A program made the translations under genes and the position numbers. Positions 18,704-26,735 of a DNA stretch of 64,000 bases are shown here, in pieces. Each line of letters begins with the position of its first letter. The first letter of the stretch is position 1. This stretch comes from Pseudoglutamicibacter albus (GTDB lineage: Bacteria; Actinomycetota; Actinomycetes; Actinomycetales; Micrococcaceae): NCBI RefSeq assembly GCF_022346425.1, contig NZ_JAKRCW010000004.1, positions 1-64,000 on the forward strand. Reading direction: 5' to 3'. The notes beneath the pieces were generated by a model, which worked only from the letters and a program-made list of their open reading frames with translations, made no database searches and was not told the origin of the DNA.

Positions 18704-19659
18704 ACCCCACCACCTTGCTCTCCTACTTCTTCAACGGCAGCACTACTTTCACCTGCCGCGCCGCTGTCGCCTACCGCGCCACTGTCGCTTGCTGCAGCGC
18801 GGGCCTGGGCGATCGCGATGAACTGCTCGATCTCAAGCTTCTCGCCGCGCAGCTGCGGGTCTACTCCTGCTGCACGCAGATATTCTTCGGCTGCTGCGGC
18901 GGAACCTGCCCATCCGGCTAACGCTGCCCGTAGCGTCTTGCGTCGTTGCGCGAATGCCGCATCGATCACCGCGAACGTCGCCTCCCGCAGAGCCTCATCC
19001 CCGCGTTTGGGGCCACGCGTGAACGCAACGAGCCCTGAGCGGATCTTGGGCGCGGGCCAGAACACGTTCATCCCGATGACCCCGGCTTTGGTCATGGACC
19101 CGTACCACGCGCCCTTGACGGAAGGGACCCCATAGAGCTTGTTCCCCGGCTTCGCTGCCAAACGGTCGGCTACCTCGTCTTGGACCATGACCAAACCGGA
19201 ACGGATGCTCTCAAAGCGCGCCAACAGATGCAGCACTACGGGAACCGCGACGTTATAGGGCAGGTTCGCAACCAGCGCATCGGGTGCGCCCGGCAGCTCG
19301 GTGATCTTCAACGCGTCCTCATTGATGACCGTGAGGTTCTCATGCGTGCCCGGGCGCCACTGCTCCACCGTGCGCGGCAGGCGCTCGGCCAGCCGCGGAT
19401 CAATCTCCACCGCGATCACGCGCGCAGCGGCATCCAGGATCCCCAACGTCAGCGAACCAAGGCCCGGCCCCACCTCAAGCACCGTCTCATCGCCCGTGAG
19501 GTGTGCGGCGGCAACGATGCGGCGGATCGTGTTCCCATCGATCACAAAGTTCTGCCCCAGCGTCTTAGTCGGGGTCACACCCAGCTCATCGGCGAGCGCA
19601 CGAATATGAGCAGCCCCCAAAAGCGGAGCTGAAGCAGAAGATTCAGGCACGTGATTCAT
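18700..19659 (-). CDS. rsmA: 16S rRNA (adenine1518-N6/adenine1519-N6)-dimethyltransferase
   Basis: A 319-residue KsgA/RsmA methyltransferase that dimethylates two adenines in the 3' hairpin of 16S rRNA. The entry GQNFVID, SAM motif [12 protein letters not shown] near 67 and catalytic NLPYN near 128 are present. The last ~35 residues are a Gly/Ala/Ser-rich extension beyond the usual domain. ATG 19659 has AGGA eight bases upstream; a GTG three codons later has GAGGGG at good spacing and is an alternative. Overlaps ispE by four bases. Confidence 0.95.
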   Translation of the reverse strand: MNHVPESSASAPLLGAAHIRALADELGVTPTKTLGQNFVIDGNTIRRIVAAAHLTGDETVLEVGPGLGSLTLGILDAAARVIAVEIDPRLAERLPRTVEQWRPGTHENLTVINEDALKITELPGAPDALVANLPYNVAVPVVLHLLARFESIRSGLVMVQDEVADRLAAKPGNKLYGVPSVKGAWYGSMTKAGVIGMNVFWPAPKIRSGLVAFTRGPKRGDEALREATFAVIDAAFAQRRKTLRAALAGWAGSAAAAEEYLRAAGVDPQLRGEKLEIEQFIAIAQARAAASDSGAVGDSGAAGESSAAVEEVGEQGGGV

Positions 19660-19687
19660 CCCCTCAATCCTAATGTCCTTAAACGGC

Positions 19688-19732
19688 CAAGCCCACGATG
19701 CCGCGGGAGACTCCCGCACCATCGTGGGCTTG
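19688..19732 (-). terminator. terminator between rpf and rsmA
   Basis: An outer 13-bp stem (19688-19700 with 19720-19732) and an inner 6-bp hairpin (19703-19717), followed on the minus strand by GTTTAAGG. Confidence 0.75.
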
Positions 19733-19811
19733 AACAGTGCCTATTCCGGGTGATTTATTCCGGAGCTATAAGCCAACGTTCAGGTGCTGACCTGAAAGCA
19801 CAGCGTGTGGC

Positions 19812-21008
19812 TTAGCGCAGGCCGAGACGGCTCGAGCATGCTGGCCAGTGGCCCCAGCCACCGTTAGCGCGCAACTTCTCTGCGGTAGCAACCTGCTCAG
19901 CTGGGGTTGCCTGGTGTGGCAGCGGAGCGTACTTGGTGCCGCCGGCTGCACGCCAGGAGGAAGCGGAGAACTGCAGGCCGCCGTAGTAGCCGTTACCGGA
20001 GTTGATGCTCCAGTTACCGCCGGACTCACACTGAGCCAGTGCCTGCCAGGTCGAGGAAACGCCGCCGCTTGGAGCCTTAGCCTTCGAGCTGGACTTCGAC
20101 TTCTTCTTCTTACCCTTCGAGGAGTTGTTCGAGCTCTCCTCCGAGTCCGAGTTCTCCTCAGGCTCTGGGGCTTCTTCCTTGGTGCCAACCTTGATCAGCG
20201 CATCGACTGGCTCGCGGGTCACCTTATCGGAGACCTTCTTGGTGGAGACCTTCTTACCGTTACGGATCACAGTCTCGGTCACGACCTTGCGTTCACCAGC
20301 CTTGCCTTCGGTGACCGTCTCGGTCTTGCCCTTGGCGAGCTTGGCGTCCTCTTCACGCTTGGTTTCGAACGCGATCGCCTCGGTGGTGGTCTTCTTCTTC
20401 TTTTGGATCTTGTTGTACGTGATGGTGATGCCATCAGATACAACAGTGTTCCGGGCAGGCTTCACTTCGTCGTGCTTACCAACCTTGACGCCCTTATCGG
20501 CCAGAACCGCGTCAACATCGAGTGCGGTAGTAGTCAGAGTCGACTTCTTGCCCGCGAGGTTGAGCTTGACTTCCTTAGGGGTCAGCACGGTGAGCTTCTC
20601 AGCGCTTGCCAACTGGACGTGACCGTCGAGGTTGATGTCAGAACCGTCAGCGAGATCGAGCTCATCCACCAGCTCATCCACGGTGCGTGCGGTGGTCATG
20701 ACGGTCTTGTCTTCGCCGTCGACCTGGTATTCGACCTTGTGAGCGGTCAGGATGTTGACGGTGTCGCCGTTCTTGATGTCGGAGTCTACGGCTGGCGTGA
20801 CACGGTCGTGTTGGCCAACGGTGACATCAGCTGCCTTCAGGGCGTCTTCTACCTTCCCACCGAAGGTACGGACGTTTTGAGATTCCCCGTCGACGACAAC
20901 CTCGATGGATTTGTTATTTGCTACGAACCCCACGGTTCCCAAGACCAGCGCCGAGGCTACAGTTGCCTGGCCGCCAATGATCAGACCGCGTTTCATCTTC
21001 TTGTTCAC
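19812..21008 (-). CDS. rpf: resuscitation-promoting factor (DUF348-G5-transglycosylase)
   Basis: A 398-residue secreted, probably membrane-tethered muralytic enzyme of RpfB type. An N-terminal hydrophobic segment (about 8-30) serves as signal/anchor. Three DUF348 repeats cover about 30-205, a G5 domain about 205-285, then an acidic/Lys-Ser-rich linker and the C-terminal lysozyme-like domain with WQALAQCESGGNW (catalytic Glu) and NGYYGGLQF. It cleaves peptidoglycan and promotes exit from dormancy. I chose GTG 21008 because TGAGG lies six bases upstream; an ATG at 21020 is the alternative. The leader of about 210 bases holds a perfect inverted repeat (21153-21179). Confidence 0.94.
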   Translation of the reverse strand: MNKKMKRGLIIGGQATVASALVLGTVGFVANNKSIEVVVDGESQNVRTFGGKVEDALKAADVTVGQHDRVTPAVDSDIKNGDTVNILTAHKVEYQVDGEDKTVMTTARTVDELVDELDLADGSDINLDGHVQLASAEKLTVLTPKEVKLNLAGKKSTLTTTALDVDAVLADKGVKVGKHDEVKPARNTVVSDGITITYNKIQKKKKTTTEAIAFETKREEDAKLAKGKTETVTEGKAGERKVVTETVIRNGKKVSTKKVSDKVTREPVDALIKVGTKEEAPEPEENSDSEESSNNSSKGKKKKSKSSSKAKAPSGGVSSTWQALAQCESGGNWSINSGNGYYGGLQFSASSWRAAGGTKYAPLPHQATPAEQVATAEKLRANGGWGHWPACSSRLGLR

Positions 21009-21152
21009 GAAAAACCTCATGCCTTGACAGGCACTATGTTCGGGGATATTTCTTTGCACACATGACCTTTTCCATGAAGCGCTCGATGAGCGTTCACGCT
21101 CGGCCTTCAGGGAAGGAAGTGCTTGTCAGCACCACACCGAAGGTCACGATGC

Positions 21153-21179
21153 GATAACAATCGTAACCTAATTGTTATC
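21153..21179 (-). promoter_or_regulatory. candidate operator upstream of rpf
   Basis: A perfect 9-bp inverted repeat: GATAACAAT (21153-21161), nine spacer bases, ATTGTTATC (21171-21179). It is strikingly AT-rich for this genome, about 145 bases before rpf. Its symmetry suits a dimeric regulator; the stem followed by no T-tract does not suit a terminator. The regulator is unknown. Confidence 0.45.
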
Positions 21180-21221
21180 AAATCGCTACTTCAGCTCCTG
21201 CACAGTTTCGGGGTATGGCTA

Positions 21222-22211
21222 TTATTCAGGCGATTCTTGGGTGAAACCTGCGGCAAAATCCCCGTAAACACGCGTGCTGTTCTCGTTAAGTGTGTGGCAG
21301 AACTCATCTAGGTCCATGCCGAACATGTCCGCGACGAACCGCACCGCGTACGGGGTCATGTAGGGAGCGTTCGGGCGGCCCCGGAACGGGTGAGCAGTCA
21401 AGAACGGGGCGTCCGTCTCCGCCATCAACAGCTGTGGACCGGCCGCCATGATCGCTTCTCGAAGCTCATGGTTGTTCTTGAACGTCACGGTCCCGCCGAA
21501 GGAGACATACCAGCCGCGCTCGCGCGCCTTCTTCGCCATCGACACCGGACCAGAGAAACAGTGGAAGACAACCGTTCCATCGAAGTTCTCTTCTTCCAAG
21601 ATCCGCACCGTGTCATCGTGCGCGTCCCGGTCATGGATCTGTACCGGCAGGTTCAAACGCTGCGCAATATCAAGATGCCGGCGGAAGGATTCGTGCTGGG
21701 GCGCCCAGCCCTCCTCGGTGGTACGGAAGTAATCAAGCCCCGTCTCTCCGATCGCCCGCACCCGGGGATGCCCAGCCAACTGCTCGATGACCGCGAGATC
21801 ATCCTCAAGGGTGCCTTCCGCATAAGCCCGCGCGGCATCGTTGGGGTGCAAGGCGACCGCGGCAAGCACGCGCTGATCAGATTCCGCCGCGGCAACAGAC
21901 CAGCGCGAAGACTCAACATCGGTCCCGATCTGGACTGCCCCAGAGATACCGACCTGCTCGGCGACATCCATGTGCTGGCTCACAGATAACGCGACATCGC
22001 CGTCATGGAAATCCATGTGCGTGTGGTTATCGATCACCGGGACCGGCAATGGCTGCGGGGCCGGCGGATATTCGAGCTTACGGCGAGCACCCTGCTCGTT
22101 GACGGCCGCGCGCTTACGCCCGCTGTCATCGCCGAGGCCTTCGTGGGCCTCAGGGACATAAGGCCGCGGAGTTTCACCGGGAACAACCAAACCTTGATGT
22201 TCAGAACACAT
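21222..22211 (-). CDS. tatD: TatD family metal-dependent hydrolase (DNase)
   Basis: A 329-residue TIM-barrel hydrolase. The metal ligands of TatD are in DNHTHMDFH near 62, GETGLD near 157, IHDRDAHDD near 194, FHCFSG near 219 and AETDAPF near 270. Relatives act as 3'-5' DNases. About 55 residues, low in motifs, precede the barrel; this is longer than E. coli TatD. The gene lies directly upstream of rpf, as in most actinobacteria; the usual upstream neighbour metG is absent and gabD is present instead. Confidence 0.94.
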   Translation of the reverse strand: MCSEHQGLVVPGETPRPYVPEAHEGLGDDSGRKRAAVNEQGARRKLEYPPAPQPLPVPVIDNHTHMDFHDGDVALSVSQHMDVAEQVGISGAVQIGTDVESSRWSVAAAESDQRVLAAVALHPNDAARAYAEGTLEDDLAVIEQLAGHPRVRAIGETGLDYFRTTEEGWAPQHESFRRHLDIAQRLNLPVQIHDRDAHDDTVRILEEENFDGTVVFHCFSGPVSMAKKARERGWYVSFGGTVTFKNNHELREAIMAAGPQLLMAETDAPFLTAHPFRGRPNAPYMTPYAVRFVADMFGMDLDEFCHTLNENSTRVYGDFAAGFTQESPE

Positions 22212-22234
22212 ATCAACAACCTTAGCGATGCACA

Positions 22235-22268
22235 GCGAGGTTAACGACGGAGTGAGGTTAACGACGGG
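22235..22268. repeat. 17-bp tandem repeat between tatD and gabD
   Basis: Two adjacent 17-bp units (22235-22251 and 22252-22268), 15 of 17 identical, running into the left arm of the gabD terminator. Confidence 0.85.
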
Positions 22269-22299
22269 GTGGCCACCGCTGATGCGATGGCCACCCCGT
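22264..22299 (-). terminator. probable terminator of gabD
   Basis: A 12-bp perfect stem (22264-22275 with 22288-22299) with a 12-base loop; only a weak T-tract follows on the minus strand. Confidence 0.65.
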
Positions 22300-22324
22300 T
22301 AGGTCACAGTCTGTGCAGAAGGCT

Positions 22325-23803
22325 TTACTTCTTGGCGTATGGGTCTGCGATACCGATGTACTGCACGGTGCTGTACTCCTCGATACCTTCGGCGCCACCT
22401 TCACGCCCCAGACCGGACTGCTTGACGCCACCGAATGGTGCGGCAGCGTTGGAGATCACGCCCTGGTTGAAGCCGACCAACCCGAATTCGATCTGATCCG
22501 CCACACGGATCAGGCGGTTGTAGTCCTTCGAGTAGATGTAGGAGGCCAAACCGTATTCGGATGCGTTGGCGAGTTCGATCGCTTCGTCCTCGGTAGCAAA
22601 CGTCGTGACGGGGGCGACGGGGCCGAAGATCTCTTCACGCAGGATCTCGGCGTCGTGCGGAACATCGGTCAAGACGGTCGGGCGATAGAAGTAGCCGTCG
22701 CCTTCGATCTTCTCGCCACCGGTCGCGACCTTAGCACCCTGTTCAACCGCTTTAGTCACGATCGAGTGGATGTCCTCACGAGCGGACTCCTCGATGACCG
22801 GGCCAACGTTGACGTCTTCTTCGGTGCCGCGGCCAGGCTTGAGGGCGGCCATCTTCTCAGCGAACTTGCGGGTGAACTCTTCGGCGACCGAATCCTGGAC
22901 CAGGAAGCGGTTCGCCGCGGTGCAGGCCTCACCCATGTTGCGCATCTTCGCCGCCATAGCGCCCTCAACCGCATCGTCAATGTCGGCGTCATCGAACACG
23001 ATGAATGGCGCGTTGCCGCCCAACTCCATCGAGGTACGCAAAACGTTGTCTGCGGCGTCCTTGAGCAACTGGCGCCCCACCGGGGTGGAGCCGGTGAAGG
23101 AGACCTTACGTAGACGGTGATCCTGCATGATGGGGCCAGAAATCTGGGAAGCCGACTTACCAGCAACCACGTTCAAGACACCTGCTGGAAGGCCTGCCTC
23201 CATCATGACCTGAGCGAACAGCTGGGCAGTCAGCGGGGTCAACTTAGCTGGCTTCAAAACCATAGTGCAGCCGGCAGCTACAGCAGGAGCAACCTTGCGG
23301 GTCGCCATCGCCAGCGGGAAGTTCCACGGCGTGATCAGCAAGCACGGCCCAACAGGCTTGTGCTGCACGATCATCTTCATGTTGCCTTCAGGGGTCTCGT
23401 TGTAGCGGCCGTTGTGACGCACCGCTTCCTCAGAGAACCACCGCATGAACTCGTTGCCGTACTTAACCTCGCCCATCGCCTCGTTCAGAGGCTTACCCAT
23501 CTCCAAGGTCATGAGCAGAGCGAAATCCTCGGCGCGTTCCTGAATCAGTTCGAAACCACGGCGCAGAATCTCAGAACGTTCACGGGCAGAGGTGCGAGCC
23601 CACGACGCCTGCACAGCATCAGCCGCATCCAAAGCGGCCTTAGCATCCTCAGAGGTGGCAGAGGCCAACGTAGCCAAAACCTTCCCCGTTGCAGGGTCGA
23701 GAACATCGAACGTTCCGCCATCAGAGGCATCGCGCCATTCACCATTGATCAGCAACCCCTTCGGGACTGATTCCAGCAGTTCGGCTTCGCGCTGTGAAGT
23801 CAT
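22325..23803 (-). CDS. gabD: NAD(P)-dependent succinate-semialdehyde dehydrogenase
   Basis: A 492-residue aldehyde dehydrogenase closest in pattern to the GabD group. PWNFPLAM near 148, the Glu motif MELGGNAPFIVF near 258 and the catalytic cysteine in GEACTAANR near 292 are intact. It oxidises succinate semialdehyde to succinate, completing GABA or putrescine breakdown. GGAG precedes the ATG by four bases. It stands as a separate unit with its own terminator inside an otherwise conserved block, so it may be a later insertion. Other short-chain semialdehydes are possible substrates. Confidence 0.9.
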   Translation of the reverse strand: MTSQREAELLESVPKGLLINGEWRDASDGGTFDVLDPATGKVLATLASATSEDAKAALDAADAVQASWARTSARERSEILRRGFELIQERAEDFALLMTLEMGKPLNEAMGEVKYGNEFMRWFSEEAVRHNGRYNETPEGNMKMIVQHKPVGPCLLITPWNFPLAMATRKVAPAVAAGCTMVLKPAKLTPLTAQLFAQVMMEAGLPAGVLNVVAGKSASQISGPIMQDHRLRKVSFTGSTPVGRQLLKDAADNVLRTSMELGGNAPFIVFDDADIDDAVEGAMAAKMRNMGEACTAANRFLVQDSVAEEFTRKFAEKMAALKPGRGTEEDVNVGPVIEESAREDIHSIVTKAVEQGAKVATGGEKIEGDGYFYRPTVLTDVPHDAEILREEIFGPVAPVTTFATEDEAIELANASEYGLASYIYSKDYNRLIRVADQIEFGLVGFNQGVISNAAAPFGGVKQSGLGREGGAEGIEEYSTVQYIGIADPYAKK

Positions 23804-23913
23804 GGTTCTCCTTTGCCACGGATCATCGAGGTCTACTTAGCTCAACTTATACGTGCGGCAAACTATTCCGCTAGAAAGCGACGCCGCATTTCGCTGACTG
23901 GCCCGGCTCGCCA

Positions 23914-24032
23914 GGGCCAGGTCCATTTCACGGCCAGGTCCCTTTTACGGCCGGGCAACACTTACGGCCAGGTCCCTTCCGCCGCCGAGCCACGCTTACC
24001 GCCGGGCCACACTTATGGCCGGGCTTTGACCG
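23914..24032. repeat. seven-unit 17-bp tandem repeat running into the rsmI stop codon
   Basis: Seven units in strict 17-bp register (starting at 23914, 23931, 23948, 23965, 23982, 23999 and 24016). Most begin CGGCC or CCGCC and end CTTA or similar. The last unit codes for the final residues of RsmI (AVKARP), and the TAA stop belongs to the adjoining unit. On the minus strand, TAA or TGA recurs at 24015, 23998, 23964, 23947 and 23930, covering all three frames. 23833-23913 shows nothing further. Confidence 0.85.
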
Positions 24033-24858
24033 CCGCGTCATAGAGTTCCCGCCGGGACACCCCGTAAGCCTCGGCAAGCGATTTGCACACGTCTTTGAGC
24101 CGTTCACCTTCAGCTACCCGCTCTAGGACCAGCGGAACTAACTCTTCGATGCTGGCTTCAGCTTCTTCAGCGGCACCTTCTAACACCACTACGATCTCGC
24201 CGCGTGGAGGATCCTCCGCCACCCCGGCAAGCAACTCTTCTAAAGTTCCACGCCGATGCTCTTCAAACATTTTTGTAATCTCACGTGAAATCACGGCGCG
24301 GCGCTGCCCACCCAAACCCTCGGCGAGCGCTTGAAGGGTCGCCTCGATCCGGTGCGGGGTCTCATAGAACACGACGGTGCGCGTCTCCGTACTCACCGCG
24401 CGGATGAAGGCTGTGCGTTCAGAAGCCTTGCGCGGCATGAATCCTTCGAACGTGAACCGGTCTGTCGGCAACCCCGATGCGGCGAGTGCACAGATCAGTG
24501 CCGAAGGCCCCGGGATCACCGTGACGGGCACATCCTCGATGACCGCGCGCGCAACAATCCGGTAGCCAGGATCAGAAATACCTGGCATGCCTGCATCACT
24601 GACCACCACCACGTGCGCCCCACGGCGAGCCCGCTCCACCAACTCATCCGCACGCGAACGCTCATTATGTTCGTGATACGCAACCAACTCACCGCGAGCC
24701 CTAATCCCCAAAGCCCGCAACAGCTTCGCCGTGGTCCGCGTGTCCTCACACGCCACCACATCGGCCTCTTCCAACGCCGCGAGCAACCGCGGGCTCGCAT
24801 CCCCAATATTCCCAATCGGGGTACCAGCAATCTCGATGCGACCAGCTACATCACTCAC
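24013..24858 (-). CDS. rsmI: 16S rRNA (cytidine1402-2'-O)-methyltransferase
   Basis: A 281-residue tetrapyrrole-methylase-fold enzyme that methylates the ribose of C1402 in 16S rRNA. GTPIGNIGD near 12, the SAM loop VVSDAGMPGISDPG near 85 and IPGPSALICALAASGLP near 112 match the family. A helical C-terminal region follows residue 230. The GTG start has no ribosome-binding site but a TAGGCT box 12-7 bases upstream, suggesting a leaderless mRNA. It is divergent from pmt, a usual actinobacterial arrangement, and ends inside a 17-bp repeat array. Confidence 0.95.
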   Translation of the reverse strand: MSDVAGRIEIAGTPIGNIGDASPRLLAALEEADVVACEDTRTTAKLLRALGIRARGELVAYHEHNERSRADELVERARRGAHVVVVSDAGMPGISDPGYRIVARAVIEDVPVTVIPGPSALICALAASGLPTDRFTFEGFMPRKASERTAFIRAVSTETRTVVFYETPHRIEATLQALAEGLGGQRRAVISREITKMFEEHRRGTLEELLAGVAEDPPRGEIVVVLEGAAEEAEASIEELVPLVLERVAEGERLKDVCKSLAEAYGVSRRELYDAAVKARP

Positions 24859-24864
24859 ACCACC

Positions 24865-24870
24865 AGCCTA
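24865..24870 (-). promoter_or_regulatory. -10 box for leaderless rsmI
   Basis: TAGGCT on the minus strand, 12-7 bases before GTG 24858. It fits TAnnnT with the transcript starting at the start codon. No clear -35 box. Confidence 0.5.
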
Positions 24871-24981
24871 CCCAGCCGCCACTACACCAACACCGCGGCA
24901 CATCGCCTCCGCTACAGTGTGTCCGTATTACTTTGGTATTACCCTCCTAGCCATCTTCCGGCCTCAAACCCCGTAGTTCAG

Positions 24982-24987
24982 TAGAGT
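24982..24987 (+). promoter_or_regulatory. -10 box for leaderless pmt
   Basis: TAGAGT lies 12-7 bases before GTG 24994, with no ribosome-binding site between. The transcript would start at the start codon. Confidence 0.55.
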
Positions 24988-24993
24988 AAGCCT

Positions 24994-26664
24994 GTGACTG
25001 TTTCCGCGCGCACCACTTCTCAAGCTCAACGGCAACAGCACGCCCACCGCAAACAGGGGGCGCAGCTGAGCCGTTCAAGACCGAGCCTCGACGAGCTACT
25101 GCTCCGCCTCACCGGCATGCCCGGCGGCAAGCTCAACACGGTCGTTTCACACGCGCGCTGGTGGCTACCTCTGCTGATCGGTGCACTCGCCGCGATCATC
25201 AGATTCTTCAACCTGGGCCACCCACACCAACTCATTTTCGACGAAACCTACTACGTCAAAGACGCCTACTCACTTCTGAACTACGGCTACGAACGCCAAT
25301 GGCCGCAAGACATCAACGAAGACTTCGTCAACGGATCGGCAACACCGAGTAACGAGGCCTCCTACGTCGTCCACCCACCACTGGGTAAATGGATCATGGC
25401 GCTGGGAATGGCGATCTTCGGAACAGACACCGGGCTCGGCTGGCGTGCAGGCACCGCTTTCGCCGGAACCATCGCAGCCGTCTTCACAACCATGGCCGCA
25501 ACCCGCCTGTTCCGCTCCGCCGTATGGGGCGGGCTCGCCGGAGTATTCGTAGCGCTCGACGGCCAACAGATCGCGCTATCGAGGACCGGGATCCTCGACA
25601 TCTTCTACTTCATGTTCATCACGATCATCGCGTGGCTCGTACTCGTAGACCGCGATTACGGGCGCCGCCAACTGGCCTACGCGCTCGCCGGAGACGCCGA
25701 GGCCTCTAGCGATAAACGCAAGGTAGCGGCCCTCTATAAAGGGGTGGGGCCGCGCTTATGGTCCCGGCCGTGGCAGATCGGCATCGGTGTTTCACTGGGT
25801 GCCTTGTGCGCTATCAAATGGTCCGGAATCACCTTCGTCGCTGTCTTCGGCCTACTCATCGTGTGGTGGGACTGCCAAGCCCGCCGTGCCGCTGGGATCC
25901 AACAATGGCTCAAAGGCGGCGTACTCCACAACGGCATCCCCGCGTTCATCCGCGTAGTACCCGTCGCGGCACTGACCTATCTTTTCACCTGGCTACCGTG
26001 GCTGATGCAGCCGCGCGCCTGGGGCCACGGGCTCGCCGAACGCGAAGGTGCGGCATGGGTCAAGCTCTTCCCAGCACCGCTAGCTGACCTGCTGACCTAC
26101 CACGGCAAGGCCTACGCATTCCACACCGGGCTGACCAAAGACCACGGCTGGGCGTCCAACCCGTGGACCTGGCTCGTTGCAGGGCGCCCAACGCTGTTCA
26201 AATGGGACACCACCACCCGCGACGGCGTCGAATGCGAACCCGGCCGCAACTGCGTCCAAATCATCACCGACCTACCCAACCCGCTCCTGTGGTGGGCCGG
26301 GACCCTCTGCATCTTCATCGTGCTGTGGGCCTTCCTCGCTCGCCGCGACTGGGTAGCACTCATGATCCTGGCAGGTGTTGTAGCCGGCTACATCCCGTGG
26401 CTGTTCTATCCAGAACGCACGATGTTCTTCTTCTACACGACCGGCTTCCAACTCAGCTGGATCCTCGCAGTCGTCTATGCGCTACGTATGCTCGCCCCGC
26501 CACCGGGCACGCCCAAGCTCCAAGCGAAGATCCGCACCGGAATCCTAGCCGGCATCGTCGCCATCATCCTGCTCACATCCGCTTTCTTCCTACCGATCGT
26601 CACAGGCGGAACACTTTTGAGCGAACACGCCCAGTGGCGCATCTGGATACCAAGCTGGACATAA
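24994..26664 (+). CDS. pmt: polyprenyl-phosphate-mannose--protein mannosyltransferase (GT39)
   Basis: A 556-residue membrane glycosyltransferase that transfers mannose from a polyprenyl phosphate carrier to Ser/Thr of exported proteins. After a basic, Gln-rich cytoplasmic N-terminus (1-50), the first loop has FDETYYVKDAY with the essential Asp-Glu pair near residue 87, HPPLGKW near 126, and ten or so membrane helices. It is a standalone gene divergent from rsmI, as in Mycobacterium and Corynebacterium. Likely leaderless. ManA at 42351 feeds mannose metabolism upstream of its donor. Confidence 0.95.
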   Translation: MTVSARTTSQAQRQQHAHRKQGAQLSRSRPSLDELLLRLTGMPGGKLNTVVSHARWWLPLLIGALAAIIRFFNLGHPHQLIFDETYYVKDAYSLLNYGYERQWPQDINEDFVNGSATPSNEASYVVHPPLGKWIMALGMAIFGTDTGLGWRAGTAFAGTIAAVFTTMAATRLFRSAVWGGLAGVFVALDGQQIALSRTGILDIFYFMFITIIAWLVLVDRDYGRRQLAYALAGDAEASSDKRKVAALYKGVGPRLWSRPWQIGIGVSLGALCAIKWSGITFVAVFGLLIVWWDCQARRAAGIQQWLKGGVLHNGIPAFIRVVPVAALTYLFTWLPWLMQPRAWGHGLAEREGAAWVKLFPAPLADLLTYHGKAYAFHTGLTKDHGWASNPWTWLVAGRPTLFKWDTTTRDGVECEPGRNCVQIITDLPNPLLWWAGTLCIFIVLWAFLARRDWVALMILAGVVAGYIPWLFYPERTMFFFYTTGFQLSWILAVVYALRMLAPPPGTPKLQAKIRTGILAGIVAIILLTSAFFLPIVTGGTLLSEHAQWRIWIPSWT

Positions 26665-26735
26665 CCCGTCCGCCCCCCTATCCGGTGCAGCCGACTGCCC
26701 CACCGCTAGAACCCATCGGCCTTCAAGGAGAATCA

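Noticed and set aside
19848-21065. 405-codon frame opposite rpf
   Set aside because: Shadow of a gene rich in Lys/Glu/Val; no recognisable protein features.
21009-21221. ydaO-type (c-di-AMP) riboswitch before rpf
   Set aside because: Actinobacterial rpf genes often carry one, but I cannot find its conserved GGGGGA-type core here; only unrelated hairpins and the inverted repeat are visible.
23914-24032. CRISPR array
   Set aside because: Units are contiguous with no spacers, only 17 bp long, and no cas gene is present.
26163-26735. Upstream extension of the acyl-CoA ligase frame
   Set aside because: It overlaps pmt in another frame, is Arg/His/Pro-rich nonsense, and a strong AAGGAG precedes GTG 26736.
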